From Galbula dea (taxonomy: Eukaryota > Chordata > Aves > Piciformes > Galbulidae), in NCBI GenBank assembly GCA_013399015.1, contig VWZX01009108.1, positions 3,154,822 to 3,218,821 on the forward strand: a stretch of DNA of 64,000 nucleotides, written 5' to 3'. Position 1 is the stretch's first letter. Every line of letters begins with the position of its first letter. Positions 1-13,100 of the stretch are shown one piece after another. The notes beneath the pieces are model-generated. The model saw only the letters and a list, made by a program, of their open reading frames with translations, searched no databases and was not told the DNA's origin. Both the position numbers and the translations under genes were made by a program.

Positions 1-1380
1 GGCTCTTCCTTTGCTGGTAGATTATTTATCTGTATCACAGCACACCCAGGCAGTGCAGCTCTGCCTGGATCTGTGCTTTGAGGATGACTTTCTCTGGCAG
101 AAGAGATGTGATGCTCTCTAGGGTTAGCTAGCATATGTCAGCAAAATCATACAGAGTGTGAACTGTGAGGAGTCCACCCTCTCTATAACACTGCTGCAGG
201 TGGCAGAACCCTTCCATGGCCATAACAGCTATGAAAGGTTAAAATTTGAATTTAAATAGGAGACTGTAATTTGAGCTCCTAAAGTCAAAAGTTACATCTT
301 CAGCTCTGGCTGTTGCTGATTCAGTTGCCCTTCAGTTATTGTCTGTATCAGCTATATAGCATTGTGTCTAAACAGTGCTGAGATTTCCTGTCATTTGAGG
401 ATACTGAAATGGAACAGTTAGATTTTCCTCTGTAGTTGATCAGGATGCAATCTATTAATTAGAAACATAATTTCTAAGTTTGACATGTTAGGAAGAGAAG
501 GCACTAAATGGAAATCTCTGCATGCAAGTTAGAGCTTCAATTTGGAAGTTAAATATTTGCTTGGAAATTGCACATTTACACAAATGCATTTGCTATGAGA
601 TAGTGTAAGTAAATATTTTTACTTGATCTTGACAAAAATTAAGTAATGATTTTTAGGTAAACTGCTGGAGACTTTTTCTGTCATGTCTTTCAGATGCTGC
701 TTCCTCTGCATGCCAGCAAAATGTTTTAGTTCTTCATTTGAGAGACTTAAGAGAGTTATTTTGAGACAAAGCTGAGGCAAAGATTTCTTGTGCTGTGAAT
801 TAATAACTTTAGAAGTTCAAGCAAGAAAAACCTTTCACTGTTCTGGCTGCCATGTGTTCATAAAGCTTCAAACCCCCATTCAGATGAATTCCTCCATCCA
901 GTGGGGGATTGAAGTTGACCTCTGGTATCTGTGCAATTCTTAATGCTGGTCTTTCTTTCATCCTTCCATTGCAAGGTCTGCTTTTGTCAAAAGATCAAAA
1001 ACTCTGCTTAACTTTCAGCACATGGACAAGCAAACTCAAATAAATGAACTGCTCTCCCTAGATTTTGTGCATATATAGGTGACTGGCTTGGCAGGGTCTA
1101 TGTTTAGAGCCAGAGAAAAGAAAGGGGGATTTTTGTTACTGGGCAGAAGACTTGGGGCCTTGGGTACTGCTACCATGGAGAGCAAGGAGCTGGAGTGACA
1201 GATGCAATGTAGTGACACCCACAGAAAATACAGTCATTGTCTAGAATAATGCTGGAGAGGAAGATTTTGACTTCATGTTGGGCAGAAGTCTAAGCTGACA
1301 AGTTATGGCTGGTGGATACTTTCAGGTTGGAGAGCTATACAGAAAAGCCTCTGTGTGAGAACAGCCATCTACTCATAAAT

Positions 1381-1442
1381 CCCAGAATCATTAAGGTTGG
1401 AAGAGACCTGCAGGATCATCAAGTCCAACCATCAACCTATCA
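1381..1442 (-). mobile_element. CR1 LINE 3'-end fragment (inverted)
   Basis: The text CAGAATCATTAAGGTTGG, followed by AGAGACCTGCAGGATCATCA and AGTCCAACCATCAACC, is the complement of the familiar avian CR1 3' tail (ATGATCTTAGAGGTCTTTTCCAACCTTAATGATTCTATG). Only about 60 bases are recognisable, as expected for a 5'-truncated copy. The outer edges are approximate. It does not encode protein; the 104-codon open frame running across it is accidental. Confidence 0.85.
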
Positions 1443-2566
1443 AATAAGCAGACATGGCAAAGAGGAGAATTTTCCAGTTAGAGAACCATGCACTAAGGAA
1501 ACCTGGAGTACTTCAGCTGTTTGTCATCTCCATTTATTGTCACAGTACCTGCCTCCCTTGAGTAAATGTGGTATATGTATAGATATTGCAGTAAATCTAG
1601 AGCTATTGCATAGATCAGGTGGGTAAATACAGGAGTCTCTCAAGCCATTTGGCCTCCAGGTCCTGAGTCTCAGGGTTGGTTGAGGTAGTATAACTTAGAC
1701 ATTTTTATGTACAAAGTTGGCACTATTGATTTAAAAATTAATATTTAATCACAAGCATGCACCAAGGTCAATGAGTCTTGGGTAGGGAATTAAATATACT
1801 TTTGCTTTCTAGCACTCAAACACTAAGTAAATAAAAATTTAAGTGAAAACTTTGTAGCCTATGCATGCAGACTGCATTTAAAAATGGATGGGGCTCAGTT
1901 CTGATTCATCCATTGACCTTGTTATGTAAAACTCAATGTCCTCTTTAGAGGGAGAGTTGCAAATTGTGCTTCTGCATATTTATTTAGGAAGGTCAATCTT
2001 CTGGGTGTTCATACCCTAATTCCAGTGCTAAGTGCAATCACAACATTGATTTTTCTCACTAAACATAACCTACTTTTACCCTGGGATGGATTTTTTTTTT
2101 TAATGGGCTTTATATAATGGCATATGTGAAAACCACTCAACTTAATGCCCCATTCTGTAGTTAATTAATAAAATGGCATTGTAGCCATGGTCTTTCATCC
2201 CCTGGCAGTGTATTTTACCACTAACCTTGGCCATACAAAATGCCTGTCCTAATTAACAGGAGCCCAGGTATTGACTGTGTCAAGCTCCATGGTGGAAAGA
2301 GCAATTTGCAGCTGCTGACAAAATTGTAATTCTGCTGAAAATCCAAGCATGAGAAACCTGATTTTTGGCTGATGTTCTGCCATTGCAGAGCCCATCTCAA
2401 GGAACAGCTGACCAAAGTATCTAAATGATCACTTTTTACTTCTTTTCAGTTGCTAAATAACAGTATCCTAAATACAACCATCTCCTAAAATACATACTAC
2501 CAGCACCTTACTGATGAGTTTATTCTGAGTTCAAGACTGATGCTAGTGTTTTCTTGTGAATGAAAT

Positions 2567-2590
2567 GTTTATTTATTGTTTATTTATTTG
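2567..2590. repeat. TTTA-rich simple repeat
   Basis: An imperfect array of TTTATTTA/TTTATTG units (ATGTTTATTTATTGTTTATTTATTTG) lies in the upstream intron. It is short and probably a neutral microsatellite. Confidence 0.6.
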
Positions 2591-4148
2591 AATTGTAACA
2601 TACTGGAAAACATAATGTGACTTAGCTTTAAGGAACCTTCAGTAACACATTTGAGTCTCCCTTGAATGAAATGGTTTCATTTCTGAGTAGTTCAGCTGAA
2701 AGCATTAGAGATGCATCAGCTTTGTGCTAGTTTTTCTGGAGCAAGAGAGCAATCCGTGAAGCTCTCTGGTGTTTCATGTTACAAATGTGACAGGTAAGGA
2801 CTTGGGCTTTTATGCTGAGAAGAAACAATGTTTTCTTTTTCAGTGCCTTTAATTGTGTTTTGTCTCGTTGGAAAACTGCAACAAGAAGACAAATACACTC
2901 AGTCATTCATGACTGCATTTTGGAAGTGTCTTGGTGTGTAAAGAGAGAAAGAGACCAGTTTTTCCAAAGAACTTAGGTGCTGAGCCTTCAACCTCAAGAA
3001 GAGGGCAGCTTCTTGTTTGAGGATGATTTCTGCTCAGTAACAAGCATTTTGTGTTGCATAAACATTTGAGAAAAATTTGATTTTTCACCATGCTTTAGCC
3101 TCTTGGCTGTGGTGAAGCTATTTCCATGATGACCATACTCTGATGGTGTGAAGTTGAGCAGCTTTTTGCCTTCTCCATCTGATGTTGAGACCAAGCTGTT
3201 CATAGAGCCACAGTACTTCTAACTACCATCCTGCTCCCCACATACTCATCATACTGTGTGAGGCTGGTGGGCTGGTAAAAGTATATCCCTCAGTGTCTTT
3301 TGAAGAGAAAAGCTACATAAATGTCTCTGGTTCTCATTCCTGATGCTTTATATTAGAACTGAAGATCAGCAGTTGAACCTTCTGCACCCAAATAACATCT
3401 TGGCTGGGAGGTCTTTATACAAATTATAAAGCTTCTTAATTAAGCAAGTGCTCTTTAATTAACCTTCCATACAGTTATTGCTGGTGTTATTAACATCACT
3501 AAACACAGTTAACTTTTCCAGAGGACCTAAGTAACAGTGGCAGGAATTTACATCCCATAAGAACATCTCTGAGTTGCAATGTCTTGTCTTTACCAACAGC
3601 TGTATTCTACCCAGGCTGGGAATTTCAAACAGAAGTTTCCTTGGGAATCTGTCACAAAGGGAATTGTCAGGCAGAAAAGCAACCACCTGTCCACTGACAG
3701 CTAGAAGAATATCATATGAAATAGGAGTTATTTTAAAAACTCCAGTGAAGTATTCCTCTGTGAAATAATGAAGCACAAGTTTGTCTTGATGAACAGAACC
3801 TTCCTAGGTCTTCTGTGTTGGGATAAATGTCTCTTGGGGAGAAATTATTGCCAGAATCAAGAGAAGAACCCTGAGTGCAGGTTTTCCTACACTTCATTAT
3901 TCTTACCTGTAACTCCAGAGTGCTGTTGGCAGAACAAAGGCACACAGCTGGTTCTGTCAAAGATAAGTGATCTGTTGCCTTAGATCTGCAGTCACGATAC
4001 CACTCTCTTATTTACTGATGGATTAGAAACATCTCTCATCATTAGCTTAATGGTGATATATTGAGATTTCCATGCCTGAGCTACACTCAGAAGACCCTAG
4101 TCCTCTATGACTCTCTTGTAAACTTTTTACCATTGCTGTTTCCAACAG

Positions 4149-4295
4149 GGCAAAGGTGAAGAAAGGTGTAAACATTCTGGGTGCCAAGGCAAGCGACCCT
4201 CGGCAGTGGGACGTGAAGCAAGAGGTGGGCAATGGTGGAAAGCATTCAACCACAACAGTTATTTGTCAGAGGATTGCACCAAGTTCAAGGAACAG
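4149..4295 (+). CDS. TMEM132C: TMEM132C-like internal exon A (147 nt, phase 2-2)
   Basis: This exon encodes 48 whole residues plus split codons at both ends, beginning AKVKKGVNILGAKASDPRQW and ending CQRIAPSSRN. TMEM132 proteins are single-pass type I membrane proteins proposed to act as neural adhesion molecules. They have cohesin-like and Ig-like (BIG) ectodomain modules and link to the actin cytoskeleton. This piece fits the segment just before the conserved SLFNEVVQM/TWQVEYP block, probably inside the cohesin-like region. The acceptor is TTCCAACAG (AG at 4147-4148) and the donor is AACAG/GTATGA (GT at 4296-4297). The single leading G completes a split codon, which would be Arg if the previous exon ends in CG or AG, as in relatives. 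The motifs PRQW, VKQEVG and GGKH match remembered mammalian TMEM132C; TMEM132D differs strongly here. The open frame continues into the intron to 4455 by chance. TMEM132B remains a less likely alternative. Confidence 0.88.
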
Positions 4296-7110
4296 GTATG
4301 AAACCTCATCTTCTTGGCACATTAAACTCATTTATATCTATGATATCACTCATTGGTTGACAGACTTAGGGCTCATATTACCACTACTCATAGCTATTAA
4401 ACCTGTAGCCTGGAAATCTGGAGGCACTTATGTTAACTGTGGTACCATCTGCTGATCTATAATAGGGCATCTCTGTTTCCAGGTAATAAAATTCATCAGT
4501 TTAAATTAAAAAATGAAGAGAATAGGCCTACTTTGGGATGGGGGCAGGGAGGGTGTCATTTTGGCATGAATATGAATATCCTTAATTTTAAAGGTTTCTG
4601 CTGAACATAATTTTTTGGCTTGATAGTTTTGACCTTGTTTCTCTGAACAACATAATCTGAATAACACAGCCTCTTGTGGTTGGTTCATCAAGCAAGCAAT
4701 AAATTCTTCCAAACTGAACCTCTGCAACTTTCAAGCCATTGGTATTTAGTGTCTTGTATGTAATATAGTAAAAATCCCCTTTGCAAACTGTTCCTTCTTC
4801 CAGAACTGGAGCTTCCTTTGCTTACCCACTCACTGGTAACTGTCAGAGGCCAAGCAGTGCACTCCAGGGAGCACTGGTAGGAGCTGGCCTGCCAGTTTAA
4901 CATGTTGTTACTGAGACTTGGTCTGGTTGTTCTGCAGACATAAAAGCAGTGCTTCTTCAGTATGATTGTTTCTGCAGCACATAGTAAAGTCTTATATTGC
5001 AGTTTTCAGTGAAAATTGTTTTGCTCTTGCATCTTCAGGACTTCTCACCACCCTGCTGTACATTAGTCCATTTTCATTGTACAGATGTGAGCAATGCTTC
5101 CCTAGGACTGTGCTTATTAGCCTCAAACCTGAGCTCATCAGAGAGCATCATGAAATCTTTGGTAGATGCTGGGTTGGTTCTTGCTTTCCCATGCAGCTGG
5201 TTTGTACTATCTTCAGGCACAGAGAACCTGAGCAGGTTTTAAGGTTTGTGTTCTGTGCCCAGTCAGAGTGCCTGGAAATAGTAGAGACTTCTGGAAAGTG
5301 GGGAAATCTCTTGTCATGAGCAACTCACTGATTTAGTGTATTTACACTTGATATCATTGCAGCTAGTGAGATTTGCAGTGGAGAGTTTGAGTGGGAGAGT
5401 GGTAAAGGGCAAGGTAAAACACATCATTGGAGCTTGCCAGAAGTAAAAAACCAGAGCAGTTTGAAAGGCAGGAGATGGCTCTGGAACAGCATGGAGCTCC
5501 AAGTTTATTTGCAACTGCAGAGCTATAATAGGTTGTCAAACCCAAATTGTATCTTCTCAGTCCATTTTGCATAAAGTCTAATTAACCCATAAAAATATTT
5601 TTAGCACTAATTATGCAAATAAAAGTTAAAGTTTTAATTAATGCTGCTTTCATTTGTGTATGTAAATAGTTGCTGTCTCCTGCAAGTATGCTGAACCTAG
5701 GCTGGAATGAAATGTTTGTGTACCTGGAAGAGCTGGGTAGGGAATCCTGGACATGTGTGTACTGAGATCCCAGTGGAAAAGTATGCAATGTAGTGGGCAT
5801 TGCAGTTCCTGAGTGTCACTTGGAGCCCTCTGTACTGAGCACATATATTCTATTAAGCTAATTTAATTTGGTTGAGAATTGCAAGTCCCTAATGGGATCC
5901 TTTGGTGCTGCCACCAGCTGCTTCAGCAGTGCAGTTCATATGGGTGATGTGCAGTTCTGTAGCAAGGTCAGCTACAGTTCTGGAGTTCCAGCATCAGCAC
6001 AGGGTAATCCTCTCTTGTGGCAAACTCAGCCAACTCATAAATATATTGGTTAATTTAAGAAGAGAGAGGTGTTTTCCACTGTCTCATGTCCCCAGTTGGT
6101 TGTGAAGTCAGTCAGAATATTGCTTAAAACTTGGTAATGGATTCTCGCTGCATTGGAGTTCTGTCTCCTATAAACTCTTTTGTCATGGCCAGACAAAACT
6201 ACATCCAGGATTAATTCTGGCCATGATGGGAACAGGGATGTGTTGAGTTATTGAGCACATGGACAGGAAATTCTGGCCTTCCTCTGTGTGCTCCTGTCCA
6301 CTCAGGAATCTCCCTAACACAGCAAGGAGAACCAGTGCACTCTTTCCCCTTGGTATCCCTGGAAACAAATGCTCCTGTTCAATACAACTGCTCAGTTTTG
6401 TTGCTGTTTTGCCTTTCTTTTCTTGCTTAGTTCTACTAACATTAGTGTGTGGATATAATGATACTGTAAGCACTTGAAAGAAGCAGTTTGCATCTGAATG
6501 CAACACCACTCACTTAAGAGCTAATAATATACATTCCACATTGTATAAATAATAAAACCAAGGGACATATTTGAGATCCATCAGGTCAATCATTGTTTAC
6601 CATTACATTTTGAGAGTGTAAATGGGTCACATTTTTAAAAGTGATAGTTGTTCTCTTTCAATTTGTGCTGCTAAAGCCAAGAGCCATAGCTTCTTAACTT
6701 GGATTTATTCAGAAAGACTTCACCACTCTAGCAAGTAGATGAAAACAGCTTGAAATCAGCAGTGTTTGTGTGCCTCAGAATGTAATATGTGCTGAGATTC
6801 AGCTAGCTATTGATGAGGGTAACAACAGTGTTGATTAGTGAAAACATGTCTTAGACTACAGCTTGGTCACTTACTTTCCCTTGTTTCTCAATTCTGGAGG
6901 AAAGCTTTGACATGTGTCCTCAGGGTAGGTGAAGAGAGATTTTTGGGTGCTATTATAACCATTTCCATATCTTAGTATTGCCTCTGTTTGGTTCTAGCCT
7001 AAAGCTTGTGTGGTTGATTTAGGATATGCCACCTCTACCCTGATGGCACCTTCAGTGACAGGACTTGTATTTTCTGGGTAGTTTACTCTGGATTGCCACC
7101 ACAAGGTATA

Positions 7111-7142
7111 AGAGCTGTTCTAAGACAGAGCTGTTCTAAGAC
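7111..7142. repeat. Perfect tandem duplication of a 16-mer
   Basis: AGAGCTGTTCTAAGAC occurs twice back to back with no mismatch (7111-7126 and 7127-7142), and the next bases begin AG again. It is likely a recent replication-slippage duplication in intron DNA. No function is suggested. Confidence 0.9.
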
Positions 7143-10100
7143 AGTTATTTTTAACCTGAGTCATTTTTATGGGTTAGGTTGTTTGGTTTGGGGTTTCTTA
7201 ATAGTTTACCTGCACCAGCTGGCCTGCTGCCAGCTGTGGGGATGAGAAGGACAGATTCAAGCTATGACTAAGGAGAGCCAGGGGAATTTCTTAAGCTGGC
7301 TTCTCTGCTAGACCAGAGCATCCTATAACTGTGATGTCAAAAGCAAAGAAACAGAAACAAAGAACAAAGAAACGGTGACTGGGGCTAACCTAGGCCTAAC
7401 TTGCTCCTTCAACCCTGGAAGTGGGCTGGAACAAGCTGCTTTCAGTCAGTTCTTGGGCTGATGTTTCTGCCCATTTCTTCTGTACTGTTGGTTTTGGAGG
7501 AATGGAGTCAGCCAGTACTTTTGATTTCTGTCAGTCAAGCAGAGAAACTGAGTGTGGGAGAACGAAGAGACATTTAGAAAACCTGACATAATGGAAAACT
7601 GCTGTGATGTAGCACTTTATCCTCTTGGCCTTGAACCTTTTGAGAGGCCCATGGGCTTACAGCTCTCCAGCCATCTGTCTGATAAAGAGGCAGGCTTGGG
7701 AAGAGTGCTTCCAGATGTTCTGTTTATGTTTCAGCCTGTGTCACAATCGCTTCTTCCCCCTCACCACATGTGCAGGAATTTTTGGGGGCGTTGGTTGGGT
7801 TTGTTGTGGGGATTTTTAACACTGTCTGGCTCTCATTGCATTCACATGGAAACAGCTAATGATGTTAGCAGGTTGTGTTTCATGTCATTGGGGCAGGGAG
7901 GAGAGTAACAAAGCTGTTAGAATTCTGTGCAGGTCCCTCCTCTGTCTGGCAGCACCATATGCTGCCAAGGCATGTCAGTGAAGTGAATTCTCTTGTGACT
8001 TAGAAATCAAAGTAAAGTCTATACATACAGTGTGTCAAACTGGGAAAGCTGTAAGTCAGACAGTGTGTGTGGGGGTGGATCTGAAATCAGTCAGTGTGTG
8101 GACACAGAGAAGAGGATTCACACATTCCAGCTGGGGTAGATGTCATTAATTATTTTAGAATCGGGGTCATCTTCCTCTGGCACAGTTTTGGGTCAGAGTG
8201 GTTTGCAGAGCTCAGCAGAATGGCAGTGATGCCTCCTGACCTTAAAACCTTGCAGTCTGAGCAGAGGACACCATTTGCACAAGGAAGTGGAGGTTTGGTG
8301 TTCAGGAGTCAGGGTTTTTTCATGACAGCTGTTTATCCTTCTGACCGATAGTTGAGGCAGGATCAGAGCTGAGGTGGCACATGCCACTGCTGTAGTAGTG
8401 GATGCTAGGGAAGTTGTTTACATCCTCAGGAGGCCACATCTGTGTCTGCAACAACTGATTTGTACAAACTGTGGAGATGACTTTGAGAGGAAGATGACAG
8501 CAGTGGATTTCTTTTGCCATTAAACCCTGAAACAGAAGCAATGAAAGAATCACATATGAAGAAGCATTGTGGTCTCTTGAGCGTTTTGGTTTAAGCATCA
8601 TTCCTATTTTGGTGCAAATTAGGTGCAGTCTTTTAGGCTGCTGCCAATTAACTGTGCAACCCTCAGAGCTTCCAAGGTGAGTCGTTCTTGTGATGTGCAT
8701 CTGTCTGCTTAAAATGACTCTTGGGAATGTTTCCCTGTAGCTCTCAATAACAGCATCAGGAGGAATATAACTAAGCCTTTACCTTCTCTTTAAAGATCCT
8801 TTCCCTCTACCCTTTCTCATCCTGAGTAACTTCTCTGCCTGCTGTCTTTGCATTTCAGATTTCTCTTTCTGTTAGGATGCCTGCTTCAGGTCAGAGCAGG
8901 GCACAGATGTCTCCAGCGTGTGGTGTAGGTGCCAAAGACACACTGGACATCTGCGCATATGGTGGAGGATCAGCCAGCTGAGCCTTGTAACAAAATCTTT
9001 TCTAGGGCACAGAAGACTAGGGTTAGAAGGTTGCTTCCCAAAGGAGCCTTTCATATGGCTCCTTTTTTTGCTGCTTTGAATGTGAGGAGTGTTTATCAAA
9101 GCCCCGAGCTGGGGAGGGAGGAAGGATGAAGAATGTTTCTCGTGTCTCTTTCAGGAGCAGGTTGCTGCATGAAGGAGGCAGATGCTGCCTTGCTATTGCC
9201 TTGCTCTCTCTGTCTGCTGCAGCATTCAAACAAGTGTCTGTGCAAACTCTCTTAGAGGGAACATTTGTTTTTTACACCTTACTGTCTTACTGGGTACTTG
9301 TGGAAGCAGAGCAACTTGTTGAACCTTATGAATCCTGAGTGGTTTTGACTTAATGGGCAGCCCTCACTTGCATTAAGGAAAAGCAAATTCCACAGGAGCC
9401 CTCATGGACAAGGGCTCTCACTGAGCCTGAAGGACCCTTTCTTTTCAATACTTTCAATAATGCAAGCACAGAAGGATCAAACTTGAGAGAACTATAGCAA
9501 TTGTCATAGCAACAACACATGTCTGTCTAGTTTTCATCTAACACCTACCACTGTGAGGTCCTGATCCACATCTGGAGTGTTGGCTCTACCATCATCCAAA
9601 TAAATAACAGCCCTATTAGCAGTCAATTGTTTCAGCAGAAATTGGTGTTTAACTTGTCATCAGCATAAATAACCTGCTTCCTGACAGATAAAGGCTGAGT
9701 CACAGAACCAACAGAGCCTGCACAAGTGCTGTAGAAGGTACTACATGGAAAGGGTTTTCTTTCTTATCAGGTGTCTTGCAACATTCTCTTTTCTGTTTGA
9801 AATTCAAACCAAGATATTATCACCTAAGATGAAGTTTTTGCAAGCCTGTTGTTGGGCACTGCTGAAATGGATTTCAACAGAACCAGTCTTAGACTCAGGC
9901 CTGACCATTCACAAAGCACTACATGAGTCTTTAGAGATAACTTAACATAGTCTTAGCCAAGGAATAAGACATTCCCATGAGTTGTCTCTCCAAGAAAATA
10001 CATTAATAGATACAAAATGCATGAAATGAGATTTCTACAGCAGTTCCAATTTTTACTCTTTTCTTGTCTGCTTTGGAGTTCCTGTGTGTGCTGGGAAGCA

Positions 10101-13100
10101 CCAGGGCTGAAGCACCAAGAGAAAGGTCTCTCCTCACATATTTCTTGCCCAAGAGAAAGCATCAAGTTCGTTTCTTCAGCAAATCTGTATAGCTCGGAAA
10201 AAGCCTTTCACATGCTTACCAAAACGAAAGGCTGGAGGCTTAACTGATGTGTGCACTAACCCAGCCTTGCAGAGAAAGCTGCCTCCCTGCCTTCCCTGCT
10301 TTCCAGTCACGTTGGCTGGATTGTTTAGTTTCATTATTATGGAAATCGAGCAGAGCCCCACACCTATTAGGGAGAACAGGTTGTGCAATCATGGAATAAT
10401 GGCACACCAGCTTTCTAGCCATTCCAAACTGATAAATGGCTTCAATAATAACTGTAACTCCTGAAGTCCAGGGTGAGATTATGTTCTGATATCTGACAAA
10501 GTAGTAATTTCTCCAAGAGTGACTAGGAAACATGCAGTCTACTGCAGCCTTTTCCTTAGGTCTGAGCATGTGTTTTGCAGAGCTCCCCCAGCATGGAGCA
10601 GGCCAGGCTGGCTGTCCCACATGTCTCCTGCCCAGAGCTGCTGTGTTCTGGCCACCTGCACACAGCAATCCCTGTTGCTTTTCGTTTTCATGAGCTGTAA
10701 TTCATAGTGAGGTTATCTGGGAAAATCTCTTTCTGCTGCAGCACATTCACAGCCTGACTTCTCTTAGGTTTTGGGTTTGTTTTTTTCTCTTTGCCCTTTA
10801 GATCATGAGTTCTCATTTCAGATGAGGTCAGCTTTTACTTATCTGTGACAGTTGGCATGGTTCAGATGTATTAGAGCTATTGTAATGTAGCCTTCATTGT
10901 GATTTGGAGGCAGTGGAAGGTAAGAGTCAAAAGATGTAGAATTGGGGAGGAGGAATTTGTGCAAGTGTGTGTTTTCTCACACTGTCTTTGAAGCAGAAAC
11001 ATCTGCTGAAAGCCATAAACAGCTGAGTTCAGCAATACCACATCATTCTGCCAAGCAACTCTGCTTTCCTCTGTAACTTTCACAGCAGAGGAAATAAATC
11101 AGTCAGGCAATAAAGACTGAAGAAAATTTAGGAAAAAGTGCCAAAAGCCAAACTTTCTAGAATAAAGTGAATAAGATATTTGTTAGTAGTTGACAGAGCA
11201 AATTGAAATCTGTTTTTTCACACACAGAAGCTCTCTGTACCATTGCTGCTTGAGGAATTTCCTAATAACAACACTCTGAACTCAAGACTCTTAAAGCTGG
11301 TCAGGAGAGACCTCTGGAAAATAGGCTACAATCTCAAAAAGGAGAATTAGATTATTTTAAACATTTGTCCAGTCTTAGGCCTCTGTCAGCTCAGCAGCAG
11401 ATAGCCCAGTGCCAGTATCTGAGACCTTTACCTTAGGCAAAGCACGATACACTAGACAGGTTTCTGCACTGGCTTACTGAGGTTTACTTTGCCACTCAGA
11501 GTTGCTTTAGTTTGATGTGTTGGTGCCTATTGAAATTTATAGGTGCTAAGTCTTTGTTGTAAGTCTTACAAGTGAAGCAAGGTTGGTTAGAAAACCAGCA
11601 GGTCATAGAACCAGCTGACTCAAAGATCTTATGATGTGTTGCTAGTGCTGTGGGTTCTACTCCCTGCTCATAGCAGAGCTCTCCCTCCAGTCCCCACTCC
11701 TGGCTGTCACTTTGGTTCAGATCATTAAATTCTATTCCCAGTTGACCTGTGGATGGGATTAAATAAGTAATATTTTTTGAATACCTGCAGTGAGGTTAAA
11801 CATGACTCCTGCTGCCTTCTTTGTTCAGAGACCACACCATGTGTCTTCTGTTGCTGTCCCTCCCACCAGCCCTAAATGGTTTTTACACATTGCATTTTTT
11901 TCTTGTTTTTAAAATTCAGAATGAGCTTAAATGCATTTCATTATTCTCTGCCATTGCATCTATCACACAACCTCCAGTTAGAAATAGTTAAAATATATAA
12001 ATTAAAATACAGTAACATAATAAGCACATGAGAGTTATCACTTAGATGATAGATACAGGGTTTATAGAGAAGTTGAGTCTTCATAAACCCTTGGCAGACC
12101 TAACTGTTGTCTCATTAGCTGCAGTTCTACATTGTTTTAGCTCCACTGGGTTGAATGAAATTAATCTTCTTATTCTTGCTTTTGTAGTTCAAACCAGGAT
12201 GAAAGCTTAGATGATCATAAGACATTTTTTTTAAACTCATTTATAATATCCAGGTCTGAAATACAAATATATTGGTTTGAATGCCACACCAGCATGAGGT
12301 CTTGAACTCAAGCAATTTGCAGACCTGATCTGTCCAGTGGTGTTAGTGCTTTGGTCCAGGTCTGTTTGCTTTTTTGAGATGCTCACATCTCAGGCTTAGC
12401 AAACCTTGCTCTTCAGTTGTCATCTCAGAACAGTGTTTGCCATAGCTGGGCTGCTAACAAACATAGCTCTCCTCCTACAACTCTCTAGGGGTTTTTTTCA
12501 GTATTTCCATGCACTCTTGTCTGTCTGCAGCCACCTGCTGTCCCTCCTCTGCTACACCAGGAGGCAACATGTTCATGATTTGCACAATATGGAAGTGACA
12601 GGCTCCCTCTCTTAATAACAATAATGAATAATCATCTCCTTCCTCTGGTTAGTTCTGTGTCTCTGCCTGGAACTAGTTTAATTGGTGGGTCAGGAGGGAC
12701 ATAGGAACTGTTTGGAGGACACTCAGTTTGGCAGTAGAACAAGCTAGAGGTGGGCAGCTCTTTTGAAAGGCAGTGGTGCCTGTGAGTTCTTAAAAAAAAA
12801 ATGGTTATGGTCCATTAAATCCTGGCTAAATAAGACCCCTGGGGTTCTGTGTCTTTCAGTAGACAATATTGGACAATTAAGATCTGTTAGCATATTGTTT
12901 TGTAACACTTTCAAAATCAAGAATGAAAAATGAAATGGGAGTAGAAGTGTTATAGAAAAGTTGTCAATGATTTTTTCTTAAGCCAGGAAATTCAGCAGTT
13001 GTTTTCCTGGAGACATCTGTCATGTGTCCTTATTGCCTTGGGAGGTCAGAGTGAGGAGTCTGCTGAAAGAATGCATCCCAGTTTGTCCCACCACCATTCA

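Larger units (their letters stand above)
1..4148 (+). other. TMEM132C: Intron of TMEM132C-like gene, 3' part
   Basis: This stretch is non-coding and ends at a good 3' splice site (TTGCTGTTTCCAACAG, AG at 4147-4148). No open frame in it exceeds about 105 codons, and none resembles a known protein. It holds a short inverted CR1 tail near 1381-1442 and a TTTA-rich patch near 2567-2590. Otherwise it is unique-looking AT-rich DNA with scattered homopolymers. The intron is phase 2, because the following exon supplies only the third base of a split codon. Its 5' end lies outside the window. Assignment as an intron is inferred from the downstream exon. Confidence 0.85.

Noticed and set aside
1312..1626. 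104-codon + strand open frame
   Set aside because: It runs across an inverted CR1 tail and has no protein similarity.
10240..10668. 142-codon minus-strand open frame
   Set aside because: No domain, and no retroposed gene resemblance.
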